Of a stretch of DNA of 16,751 nucleotides, positions 7,456 to 14,660 are shown piece after piece. The stretch spans positions 1-16,751 of the forward strand of contig JAHELA010000016.1 in assembly GCA_024644425.1 (NCBI GenBank), given 5' to 3'. This DNA comes from Nitrosomonadaceae bacterium (GTDB lineage: Bacteria > Pseudomonadota > Gammaproteobacteria > Burkholderiales > Nitrosomonadaceae). The translations under genes and the position numbers were made by a program. Below the pieces are notes generated by a model. It saw nothing but the letters and a program-made list of their open reading frames with translations, was not told the origin of the DNA and did no database searches. The first letter of the stretch is position 1; every line of letters begins with the position of its first letter.

Positions 7456-8565
7456 CTAAGCATTATGATCGTAAGCAACAAAACCGTGCTTCTTTACCAA
7501 TTCATCGCGTTCAGCAGATCTCAAATCTTCTCTAACCATTTCAGCAACTAATTGTTTGAAGCTAATTTTTGGAATCCAGCCAAGTTTCTTTCTGGCTTTG
7601 GAAGAGTCCCCTAGCAACGTATCGACCTCAGTCAATCGGAAATAATGTGGGTCTACGCGAACAATAACACGGGGCTCAGCGTTCAAAGAACCAGAAACTA
7701 AATAACCTAATTCTTTTTTTCCACTACCTTCCCAGCGTATAACTAAGTTAAGTTCTTCAGCAGCGGTATTTATAAAATCACGGACACTATATTGCACGCC
7801 AGTAGCAATAACAAAATCTTCTGCATGTTTTTGTTGCAGCATCAGCCACTGCATTTCAACACAATCCTTAGCATGACCCCAATCACGTTTTGCATTTAGA
7901 TTGCCAATGTAAAGACAATCTTGTAGACCAAGTGTGATGCGTGCCAGAGCACGTGTAATCTTTCTCGTTACAAATGTTTCCCCACGCACTGGGCTTTCAT
8001 GATTAAACATAATTCCATTACATGCATACATACCATAAGCTTCACGATAATTAACAGTGATCCAGTGAGCGTAAAGCTTGGCAACCGCATAAGGAGATCG
8101 GGGATAAAAAGGCGTAGTCTCTTTTTGGGGTGTCTCTTGTACCAACCCATATAATTCAGAAGTAGATGCCTGATAAAAACGGACTTTTTTTTCCAAACCA
8201 AGAATACGAATCGCTTCCAGCATACGTAATGCACCTAGAGCATCAGAATTAGCAGTATATTCTGGCTCCTCAAATGACACTGCAACATGACTTTGTGCAG
8301 CAAGATTATAAATTTCATTTGGTTGCACCTGCTGGATAATGCGTACTAAGCTACTAGAATCAGTCATGTCACCATGATGTAGTATTAAATTTCGATTCTG
8401 TTCGTGAGGATCCTGGTATAAATGTTCAATCCGATCTGTATTGAACAATGAAGTTCGACGCTTTATTCCATGTACTTCATAACCTTTATTCAACAAAAAC
8501 TCAGCAAGGTATGCGCCATCTTGCCCTGTAATGCCCGTAATCAAAGCAACTTTTTCTTTTTGCAT
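7456..8565 (-). CDS. gmd: GDP-mannose 4,6-dehydratase
   Basis: 369 aa, normal length for bacterial GMD, which makes GDP-4-dehydro-6-deoxy-D-mannose from GDP-mannose using bound NADP. The signatures are complete: TGITGQDGAYL at 10-20, KRRTSLFNTDRI about 35-46, the catalytic Thr135 and Glu137 in ASTSELYG, Tyr159-x3-Lys163 in RSPYAVAK, and FNHESPVRGETFVTRK with RDWGHAKDCVE further on. It is the first gene of the minus-strand polysaccharide cluster. A GAGG/AGGG purine stretch precedes the ATG. With fcl it supplies GDP-L-fucose; the same intermediate could feed GDP-rhamnose or GDP-perosamine, but no gene for those is visible here. GDP-mannose must come from manB/manC outside the window. Confidence 0.96.
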   Translation of the reverse strand: MQKEKVALITGITGQDGAYLAEFLLNKGYEVHGIKRRTSLFNTDRIEHLYQDPHEQNRNLILHHGDMTDSSSLVRIIQQVQPNEIYNLAAQSHVAVSFEEPEYTANSDALGALRMLEAIRILGLEKKVRFYQASTSELYGLVQETPQKETTPFYPRSPYAVAKLYAHWITVNYREAYGMYACNGIMFNHESPVRGETFVTRKITRALARITLGLQDCLYIGNLNAKRDWGHAKDCVEMQWLMLQQKHAEDFVIATGVQYSVRDFINTAAEELNLVIRWEGSGKKELGYLVSGSLNAEPRVIVRVDPHYFRLTEVDTLLGDSSKARKKLGWIPKISFKQLVAEMVREDLRSAERDELVKKHGFVAYDHNA

Positions 8566-8649
8566 TGCCCTAACCTCATTTTTAACACGTATGAAATCTA
8601 AAAAATACCCGACACATGCACCAATTATGATTAGCTAATTTGCCCTGTG

Positions 8650-8679
8650 TATATAGTACAAATTATATAGTATTGTAAA
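8650..8679 (-). promoter_or_regulatory. Candidate sigma-70 promoter for the gmd-led cluster
   Basis: On the minus strand TTTACA (8679-8674) and TATATA (8655-8650) are spaced by 18 bases within the 145-base gap between tolC's 3' end and gmd. The -35 match is good and the -10 moderate; this is by eye only, and other AT-rich hexamers lie nearby. Confidence 0.3.
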
Positions 8680-8710
8680 ACTACCTCTTAGAATGAAAGC
8701 ATAATTCCTT

Positions 8711-10027
8711 TTACTGCAATGCTTCATTTATCTGTACTAAATCCTCCTCATCAAGCTCACCCGCTTCTGCTTTTAGTCTCAATCGTGACATAAGCAAATT
8801 AAAGTGTGCCCGAGCTAGGTCTCGCTTTGCTGAAAAATGCAGTTGCTGTGCATTTAACACATCGACTTCAACCCTTATACCAACCTCCTGGCCAAGTTCG
8901 GTGGATTCCAATTGTTTTTGACTGGATATTACAGCCTGTCTCAGCGCCTTCACCTGAGCAGTACCGTTAGTGACATTAAGATACTGCTGGCTCACTTGAA
9001 GCTCAGCGTTACGACGAGTATTTTCCATATCCTGGCGTACTTTATCTTGATTCGCTAGAGCCTCACGAACACGCGACTGCACAGAAAATCCACTGAATAT
9101 CGGAACATTAAACTCAATACCTATTTGCTTTGATGTAAGATCTATTCCACGTCCGGTAATGGATCCGCCTACACCTTCCTGGTCACTATAGAGCGCGACC
9201 AAATCAACTGTCGGGTAATGTCCTGCCCTGACCCTTTCAACCTCTTTTTTTGCGATTTCGTAAACAGACTCTTGAACACGAATTGTAAGGTTATTCGAAT
9301 CAGCTACTGAGAGCCAATCTTGCAAATTTGTATACTCTAAAGGAAACAAATCAAGATCGATTTCTTCCACGCGCGCTAGCTTATCTGGATAACGCCCAGT
9401 AATCTTCTGCAGTGCACGCTTACTGACTTCAAGTGTGTTCCTGGCTACAATCTCCTCAGAAACAGCAAGATCAAAGCGGGATTGAGCTTCGTTGGCGTCA
9501 ATTATGGTAGAAGTACCTACCTCAAAATTTCGTTTGGCCTGCTCAAGTTGCTTGCTAATAGCTTTCTTCTGATTTTCTGCTACATTATGGTCGAATTGAG
9601 CTATTAATATATCCAAGTATGCCTGTGCCACGCGCAAGATCAGATCCTGAGCAGCTATAATGAATTGTGAGTCTGCCTGCATGACCTGGATTTTCGATTG
9701 CTCATAGGCAACCCAGTTTTCCATGCGAAAAAGTGGTTGGGTCGCTGTTATGGTCAAGCCAAATCTATCAATCGTAACTTCAGGGCCCCTATTTGTGTTT
9801 ATGAGCTGTCTCTGGCGTATACCTGAAAGCGTAAGCGTAGGGAGTAGCCCTGCTCTTCCTTGGGGTAATTTTTCCTGGGCAGCCCTATGTGCAGCTCGAG
9901 CAGCAGCATATTGTGCATCCTGCTCAAGCGCATCCCGGTAAATATCCATTAAATCAGCAGCTTTTAGTGGGGTATGTAGAGTCAACCCGACAATTAATAC
10001 TACATAAATGTATGGCAAAATATTCAC
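8711..10027 (-). CDS. tolC: TolC family outer membrane efflux/secretion channel
   Basis: 438 aa. A short hydrophobic signal peptide with probable cleavage after Ala23 (PLKA/ADLMDIY) is followed by the two internally related outer-membrane-efflux repeats of about 200 aa each, rich in long amphipathic helices (many Gln, Glu and Ala residues). The early DIYRDALEQDAQYAAARA and QGRAGLLPTLTLSG segments are hallmarks of the TolC family used by type I secretion and tripartite efflux systems. It would form a trimeric channel spanning the outer membrane and periplasm. No inner-membrane or adaptor partners are in the window. It follows the isoaspartyl-methyltransferase homologue by 97 bases on the same strand. 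The start is GTG; the strong GGAGGAG lies an unusually long 15 bases upstream, with no in-frame ATG closer. Confidence 0.92.
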   Translation of the reverse strand: MNILPYIYVVLIVGLTLHTPLKAADLMDIYRDALEQDAQYAAARAAHRAAQEKLPQGRAGLLPTLTLSGIRQRQLINTNRGPEVTIDRFGLTITATQPLFRMENWVAYEQSKIQVMQADSQFIIAAQDLILRVAQAYLDILIAQFDHNVAENQKKAISKQLEQAKRNFEVGTSTIIDANEAQSRFDLAVSEEIVARNTLEVSKRALQKITGRYPDKLARVEEIDLDLFPLEYTNLQDWLSVADSNNLTIRVQESVYEIAKKEVERVRAGHYPTVDLVALYSDQEGVGGSITGRGIDLTSKQIGIEFNVPIFSGFSVQSRVREALANQDKVRQDMENTRRNAELQVSQQYLNVTNGTAQVKALRQAVISSQKQLESTELGQEVGIRVEVDVLNAQQLHFSAKRDLARAHFNLLMSRLRLKAEAGELDEEDLVQINEALQ

Positions 10028-10123
10028 TTTAATTCTAAGTTACTCCTCCATAAAACAAAAAGAAATTATTGTCCGGTAAAGGATAGCTTTAGATAATCTG
10101 ACTACCAGAGGACTAGCAGGAAA

Positions 10124-10777
10124 TTAGAAAACAAATTGTTTTGTTTTCTGCGCATTCCTAAGTGGAGGAATACTGGTCTCAAACAGGCCAACAGTGCTGA
10201 AAGCACCTTCCTCCACACACGTAACTAGTATGGCCTTCATCACTGGTACCTCCCCTACTACCGCAAATAGACGCCCACCAGCTACTAGACTTTTCTGAAA
10301 CATATCAGGCAAAATAGGCGTAGATCCGGTTAGCACGATAACGTCGTAAGGTCCTTGTTTGGACCAACCATGGGAAGCATCTCCTATTTCCAGTGTTACA
10401 TTTTCTATGTTATAGGATTGGAGATTTTTTTCTGCAACCATTTTTAACTCTGGCACAATCTCAACGCTGTATACATGATCACCTTTCGTGGCCAATAATG
10501 CAGTCATGTAACCGCTTCCACTACCTATCTCCAATATTTTATCGCTCTTTCTAATTTGTAATTCTTGTAAAATACGTGCCTCCATCTTGGGGGGAAGCAT
10601 CACTTCACCGTATCCCAGTGGAATTTCCATGTCTACGAATGCTAGAGAGCGATAATCTATAGGGACAAACTCCTCACGTCGTATCTCCAACAGTAGTTTG
10701 AGAACTGCAGGATCTAGCACATCCCATGGACGAATTTGTTGCTCCACCATATTAAAACGAGTTTGTTCTAAATTCAT
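10124..10777 (-). CDS. Protein-L-isoaspartate O-methyltransferase family protein (divergent)
   Basis: 217 aa class I SAM methyltransferase. Residues 1-50 (MVEQQIRPWDVLDPAVL, then EEFVP) and motif I ILEIGSGSGYM at 81-91, VYSVEIVPEL about 102-111 and DVIVLTGSTP about 144-153 align with the PCM/PIMT family that repairs isoaspartyl residues. The region where classical enzymes carry a serine-containing motif (TIS-A/Q-P) reads VMLPPKME (59-66), with no serine, so repair activity is doubtful and the label should be read as family membership only. The C-terminus ends KTKQFVF. A TAGGA lies about ten bases before the ATG. It is probably co-transcribed with tolC downstream and is divergent from thiC. 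Confidence 0.85.
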   Translation of the reverse strand: MNLEQTRFNMVEQQIRPWDVLDPAVLKLLLEIRREEFVPIDYRSLAFVDMEIPLGYGEVMLPPKMEARILQELQIRKSDKILEIGSGSGYMTALLATKGDHVYSVEIVPELKMVAEKNLQSYNIENVTLEIGDASHGWSKQGPYDVIVLTGSTPILPDMFQKSLVAGGRLFAVVGEVPVMKAILVTCVEEGAFSTVGLFETSIPPLRNAQKTKQFVF

Positions 10778-10778
10778 G

Positions 10779-10809
10779 TTGATATTTCCTAATTAATCCT
10801 TCGTATACT
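10779..10809 (+). promoter_or_regulatory. Candidate promoter for thiC
   Basis: TTGATA (10779-10784) and TATACT (10804-10809) each match the sigma-70 consensus in five of six positions, but the spacing is 19 bases. An alternative is TTGCAA at 10809 with a weak -10 at 10832. Either would start transcription ahead of the riboswitch. Confidence 0.3.
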
Positions 10810-10844
10810 TGCAATTATTCCATATTTCCTTTAATTTCACAGTA

Positions 10845-10935
10845 GAAGCTGGGGGTCCACTTCCAAAAACATGGAAGATTGGTGAGAGAGTCCCTTAACA
10901 CCTGACACGGGTAATGCCGCCGTAGGGAAGCTGGA
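10845..10935 (+). ncRNA. TPP riboswitch (THI element)
   Basis: The conserved core is clearly recognisable: a 5' GGGGGTCCA, a P3 hairpin CTTCC-N8-GGAAG (10859-10876), the pyrimidine-sensing TGAGAGAG (10883-10890), CCCTTAACACCTGA (10892-10905), then CGGGTAATGCC (10908-10918) and GCCGTAGGGAAGC at the 3' end (10919-10931). P1 can close through AGCT (10847-10850) with AGCT (10929-10932). It senses thiamine pyrophosphate and lies directly upstream of thiC, the usual target. Boundaries are approximate. The downstream sequence can sequester the ribosome binding site, so control is probably at translation. Confidence 0.95.
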
Positions 10936-10976
10936 AGTAGCTCTCCTACTCCTAATGGCGTTTCAAGGAGAGTACT
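10936..10976 (+). promoter_or_regulatory. Riboswitch expression platform: hairpin sequestering the thiC ribosome binding site
   Basis: AGTA (10936-10939), a bulged G, and CTCTCCT (10941-10947) are exactly complementary to AGGAGAG (10966-10972) plus TACT (10973-10976), giving an 11-bp helix around an 18-base loop that covers the whole Shine-Dalgarno sequence and ends at the base before the ATG. This fits TPP-dependent repression of translation. No T-run follows, so a transcription terminator is unlikely. Confidence 0.75.
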
Positions 10977-12875
10977 ATGAATTCTGCAGTTATAAAACCT
11001 ACTAAATTTTCAAATCGAACAGCAAAAGTTGATGCTGCAGCAATTAAACCTTTGCCTAATTCTCGAAAAGTATATGTGCAGGGCTCTCGTCCCGATATTC
11101 GAGTGCCTATGCGTGAAATCAGTCAAACTGATACGCCTGCCAAAATAGGCACAGAAAAAAACCCGTCAATTTACGTTTATGATACTTCTGGCCCTTATAC
11201 TGATCCTGCAGCCAAAATCGATATCCGGTCTGGCCTACCCAAATTACGTGAAAGTTGGATAGCTGAGCGGGACGACAATGAGATTCTAACTAAATCTGCT
11301 TCCATTTATGCCAGAGCTTCTCAGGCTGATCCTAAACTTGCAGAAATGCGCTTTGACTTAAAACACCATCCACGATGTGGAAAATCAAACGCAAACGTTA
11401 CACAAATGCACTATGCCCGCCTTGGTATAGTTACTCCAGAAATGGAATATATTGCAATCCGGGAAAATCAGCGATTTGAAGAATTTGCTGAACAATACGA
11501 AAATTCTACTAACTATCACCAGCACCCTGGGAATAGTTTTGGCGTTTCACCACCTCAGCACATTACTCCAGAATTTGTTCGCGACGAAGTAGCGCGAGGT
11601 CGTGCCATTATTCCCGCCAATATTAATCATCCTGAATCCGAACCAATGATTATTGGACGAAACTTCCTTGTAAAAATTAATGCCAACATAGGAAATTCAG
11701 CACTTGGCTCAAGCATACAGGAAGAAATTGAGAAAATGACATGGGCTATTCGTTGGGGTGGAGATACAGTGATGGATCTCTCTACTGGAAAAAATATTCA
11801 TGAAACCCGTGAGTGGATTATTAGAAATAGTCCTGTTCCGATAGGAACCGTGCCAATTTATCAAGCATTAGAGAAAGTAGATGGCATGGCCGAAAATCTA
11901 ACATGGGAAATTTTTCGTGATACCTTGATTGAACAAGCAGAGCAGGGAGTTGACTATTTCACCATTCACGCAGGAGTAAGACTTGCCTATATTCCAATGA
12001 CAGCAAAACGGATGACCGGCATCGTATCAAGAGGTGGGTCTATTATGGCTAAATGGTGCCTTGCACATCACCGTGAAAGTTTTCTATATACCCACTTCGA
12101 AGAAATCTGCAAAATTATGAAATCCTATGATGTAAGTTTTTCGTTAGGTGATGGATTGCGTCCTGGTTCAATTTATGATGCTAACGACGAAGCACAATTT
12201 TCAGAACTAAAAACCCTAGGTGAATTAACTCAGGTTGCCTGGAAACATGATGTGCAAGTGATGATAGAAGGGCCGGGGCATGTTCCTATGCATCTTATTA
12301 AGGAAAACATGGATTTACAGTTAAAACATTGCCATGAAGCACCTTTCTATACACTTGGCCCACTCACTACCGACATTGCGCCGGGCTACGATCATATTAC
12401 TTCTGCTATCGGTGCCGCCATGATTGGTTGGTATGGTACTGCAATGTTATGTTATGTCACGCCCAAGGAACACCTTGGCTTACCAGATAAGAATGATGTG
12501 AAAGATGGAATCATAACTTACAAAATTGCTGCCCATGCGTCTGACTTAGCAAAAGGTCACCCCGGAGCACAAATCCGTGATAATGCACTCTCCAAAGCCC
12601 GTTTTGAATTTCGATGGGATGACCAATTTAACCTCAGCCTCGATCCCGACAAGGCAAAACAGTTTCATGATGAAACCCTTCCTCAGGATGGCGCAAAACT
12701 TGCTCATTTCTGTTCTATGTGTGGGCCACATTTTTGTTCGATGAAAATTACCCAAGATGTTCGCAATTATGCCGATAATATGGGAGTTAGTGAGAATGAG
12801 GCATTAAAAAAAGGTATGAAGGAAAAATCAATTGAGTTTATAAATAGAGGATCTGAAATCTATAACAAAGCATAG
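10977..12875 (+). CDS. thiC: Phosphomethylpyrimidine synthase
   Basis: 632 aa radical-SAM enzyme that rearranges 5-aminoimidazole ribonucleotide into hydroxymethylpyrimidine phosphate, the pyrimidine half of thiamine. The C-terminal iron-sulphur motif is Cys579-x2-Cys582-x4-Cys587 (CSMCGPHFC), diagnostic for ThiC. The N-terminal domain typical of the bacterial long form is present, with YVQGSRPDIRVPMREI, and the core carries RAIIPANINHPE, GNSALGSS, MIEGPGHVPMH and LGPLTTDIAPGYDH. AAGGAGA lies six bases before the ATG and is buried by the riboswitch hairpin. No other thiamine gene follows, so thiC seems to be a one-gene unit here. Confidence 0.98.
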   Translation: MNSAVIKPTKFSNRTAKVDAAAIKPLPNSRKVYVQGSRPDIRVPMREISQTDTPAKIGTEKNPSIYVYDTSGPYTDPAAKIDIRSGLPKLRESWIAERDDNEILTKSASIYARASQADPKLAEMRFDLKHHPRCGKSNANVTQMHYARLGIVTPEMEYIAIRENQRFEEFAEQYENSTNYHQHPGNSFGVSPPQHITPEFVRDEVARGRAIIPANINHPESEPMIIGRNFLVKINANIGNSALGSSIQEEIEKMTWAIRWGGDTVMDLSTGKNIHETREWIIRNSPVPIGTVPIYQALEKVDGMAENLTWEIFRDTLIEQAEQGVDYFTIHAGVRLAYIPMTAKRMTGIVSRGGSIMAKWCLAHHRESFLYTHFEEICKIMKSYDVSFSLGDGLRPGSIYDANDEAQFSELKTLGELTQVAWKHDVQVMIEGPGHVPMHLIKENMDLQLKHCHEAPFYTLGPLTTDIAPGYDHITSAIGAAMIGWYGTAMLCYVTPKEHLGLPDKNDVKDGIITYKIAAHASDLAKGHPGAQIRDNALSKARFEFRWDDQFNLSLDPDKAKQFHDETLPQDGAKLAHFCSMCGPHFCSMKITQDVRNYADNMGVSENEALKKGMKEKSIEFINRGSEIYNKA

Positions 12876-12982
12876 TCATGCAGGCAACGAATCCCAACGC
12901 CAATTCATTAACCCAAAAAAACTTCATTGTTGATTACCATAATTATGAAAAATAAAATTGTTCGTCTGCAATCAATACTGTT

Positions 12983-13026
12983 AAATAAGTTGAGTTATGC
13001 GTACCCAATAGCATTTTGACTTATTT
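12983..13026 (+). repeat. Imperfect inverted repeat downstream of thiC
   Basis: AAATAAGT (12983-12990) pairs with ACTTATTT (13019-13026). The helix can continue inward with TGAG/TTTG (three G-U pairs if RNA), a two-base TT bulge and ATGC/GCAT around a ten-base loop, about 16 bp in all. Because the G-U pairs become A-C mismatches on the other strand, it would fold best as plus-strand RNA, that is, thiC mRNA 3' region or uppP leader. There is no following T-run, so it is not a canonical terminator. Confidence 0.5.
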
Positions 13027-13077
13027 GCAATTACCCATGCGTGTCTGTAGTCAAACTTTTTTTCAAGATATCCGAAC

Positions 13078-13902
13078 ATGGACTGGCTCCAGCTTACTAA
13101 AGCATTGATCCTTGGTATCGTTGAGGGTCTAACTGAATTTCTACCGATTTCCTCTACTGGCCATCTTATATTGGTGGGTGATTTGCTAGATTTTAATGAT
13201 GAGAAAGGTAAGGTTTTTGCAATTGTAATTCAGCTAGGCGCTATACTTGCCGTGTGCTGGGAATATCGCATCAAAATTGGTAATACACTTGCTGGTATAG
13301 GGACACGCAAAGATTCAAATCAATTTTTATTAAATCTATTTATCGCATTCTTACCTGCAGCAATTCTGGGATTGCTATTCATTAAAATTATAAAACAATA
13401 CTTATTCCACCCAATATCAGTTGCGATTGCTTTGATTGTTGGTGGAGTGATAATTCTATGGGCCGAACGTAGAGAACATGTAGTAGATGTAGAAGAAGTA
13501 GAAGATATGGACTGGAAACATGCCCTAAAAGTAGGATTAATGCAATGCTTTGCGTTAATCCCTGGTACCTCTCGATCTGGTGCTACTATCATTGGCGGGT
13601 TATTTTTTGGGTTGTCACGTAAAGCTGCAACAGAGTTTTCTTTCTTTCTCGCGATCCCCATCATGTTTGCTGCTACGTTCTATGACGTTTACAAGCATCA
13701 TGAGTTACTCCATTACAACGATATCGGTATATTTGGCATTGGTTTCGTAGCTTCATTTATTAGTGCATTGTTAGCAGTACGAGGATTATTACGCTTTATT
13801 AGTAACCATGACTTTACGGTATTTGCATGGTATCGTATTTTTTTCGGGATAATAGTTTTAGTCACGGCTTATTCTGGACTTGTTGAATGGTCAACTGCAT
13901 AA
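13078..13902 (+). CDS. uppP: Undecaprenyl-diphosphatase
   Basis: 274 aa integral membrane protein of the BacA/UppP family, which removes a phosphate from undecaprenyl diphosphate so that the carrier lipid can be reused for peptidoglycan and surface polysaccharides; it also gives tolerance to bacitracin. Both family signatures are intact: EGLTEFLPISSTGHL at 16-30 and PGTSRSG at 162-168 with the conserved arginine 166. About seven to eight hydrophobic segments are spread over the length, as expected. A charged loop with many Glu and Asp (about 130-145) separates the two halves. No clear Shine-Dalgarno sequence precedes the ATG. It converges on the rhodanese gene, with 31 bases between the stops. 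It gives a functional link to the polysaccharide genes but is a housekeeping gene in its own right. Confidence 0.96.
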   Translation: MDWLQLTKALILGIVEGLTEFLPISSTGHLILVGDLLDFNDEKGKVFAIVIQLGAILAVCWEYRIKIGNTLAGIGTRKDSNQFLLNLFIAFLPAAILGLLFIKIIKQYLFHPISVAIALIVGGVIILWAERREHVVDVEEVEDMDWKHALKVGLMQCFALIPGTSRSGATIIGGLFFGLSRKAATEFSFFLAIPIMFAATFYDVYKHHELLHYNDIGIFGIGFVASFISALLAVRGLLRFISNHDFTVFAWYRIFFGIIVLVTAYSGLVEWSTA

Positions 13903-13933
13903 AAACGTAACGACATCTTTTTTATAAGCTATG

Positions 13934-14386
13934 TTAGCCTTGGACCCATGGCAACCCTCCTGCTTTCCACCCGCCCTTAATACCGCGATGACCGCTTGCA
14001 TCTTTGTCTCCTTCAAAACCTTCAAGAATATTGTAGCAATTTTGGTAACCTGATTCCGAAGCAGCTGCAGCAGCTTGATTTGAACGAACTCCACTGCGAC
14101 ATATAAACATCACAGGTGAATCTTTTGGTACTTTCTTTGAAAGATGACCAAGAAAATCTGGATTTATCTGCATAGTAGGATAGAATTGCCACTCAATCTC
14201 AATTGCGCCTGGAATTCTTCCCACCCAATCCCACTCTGCTTTTGAGCGCACATCTATCAATTTAGCTCCTTGATTTTCCTGCAAGACAACAAGTGCCTCT
14301 GTAGGAAGAAGCGCACCCTCATATGGCAAATTCATTTCTTTGGCCCTTATTTGTGCTCTTTGAAGTATTTCAGCAATCGTCTCCAT
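13934..14386 (-). CDS. Single-domain rhodanese-like protein
   Basis: 150 aa from the ATG at 14386. It has a single rhodanese domain: KLIDVRSKAEWDWVGRIPGA early (about 43-60) and the active-site loop CRSGVRS with catalytic Cys96, then EGFEGDKD and a terminal GWKAGGLPW that is common in this family. Such proteins carry a persulphide on the cysteine and move sulphur to acceptors such as cyanide, thiols or proteins; the physiological acceptor here is unknown. There is no signal peptide or membrane segment, so it is probably cytoplasmic. The frame extends four codons upstream to a TTG at 14398; I prefer the ATG because a weak GGA precedes it at usable distance, but this is not certain. It is divergent from glnA and may share regulatory DNA with it. 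Confidence 0.88.
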   Translation of the reverse strand: METIAEILQRAQIRAKEMNLPYEGALLPTEALVVLQENQGAKLIDVRSKAEWDWVGRIPGAIEIEWQFYPTMQINPDFLGHLSKKVPKDSPVMFICRSGVRSNQAAAAASESGYQNCYNILEGFEGDKDASGHRGIKGGWKAGGLPWVQG

Positions 14387-14415
14387 TTTTATGTCCAATA
14401 ATTAATAGTTAAATC

Positions 14416-14427
14416 ATGTAATTACAT
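14416..14427. repeat. 12-base perfect palindrome in the rhodanese/glnA gap
   Basis: ATGTAATTACAT is its own reverse complement and lies 29 bases upstream of the rhodanese start. It may be an operator site, though AT-rich palindromes also arise by chance. Confidence 0.35.
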
Positions 14428-14472
14428 TACATTTATATAGTTATTATTTAGCAACACTAACAAATTTACTAT

Positions 14473-14493
14473 TTTGCCACGTTTATCGGCAAA
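14473..14493. repeat. Inverted repeat TTTGCC-N9-GGCAAA in the rhodanese/glnA gap
   Basis: The two six-base arms are perfectly complementary and separated by nine bases, with centres of the arms about one and a half helical turns apart, a plausible dimeric regulator site. It lies roughly 90 bases upstream of the glnA -10 and 87 bases upstream of the rhodanese start. No regulator is recognised. Confidence 0.35.
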
Positions 14494-14582
14494 TATAACA
14501 GTTAATAACTTCTAAATTTTAAAATTTAAGAGTTTTGCCTGATGTCATAATTTTTTGTTTGAGGTAATAACACCGTTGGTCC

Positions 14583-14591
14583 TGATATAAT
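14583..14591 (+). promoter_or_regulatory. Extended -10 promoter of glnA
   Basis: TGATATAAT is a perfect extended -10 element (TG, one base, TATAAT). No good -35 is found at normal spacing, which fits an extended -10 promoter. It would start glnA mRNA about 60 bases before the start codon. I saw no sigma-54 element (GG-N10-GC) of good quality in this gap. Confidence 0.55.
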
Positions 14592-14660
14592 TCAATATAA
14601 AGATAGTATTTCGTTGTTTTCTTTTGCTATGTAAGATTGCAATCTAGTTTGGAGAAAAGA

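Noticed and set aside
7968..8234. 88-codon frame inside gmd, other minus-strand frame
   Set aside because: Shadow of gmd; gmd is intact and full length.
12546..12755. Minus-strand frame opposite the ThiC iron-sulphur motif
   Set aside because: Antisense shadow of a highly conserved coding region.
13050..13065. T-run before uppP as a terminator of thiC
   Set aside because: The seven T bases are not preceded by a GC-rich hairpin.
13320..13664. 114-codon minus-strand frame inside uppP
   Set aside because: Antisense shadow; uppP signatures are intact on the plus strand.
14637..14660. TTG start for glnA eight codons upstream
   Set aside because: It would place the ribosome site GGAG inside the gene and give a non-canonical N-terminus; ATG at 14661 gives exactly 469 aa.
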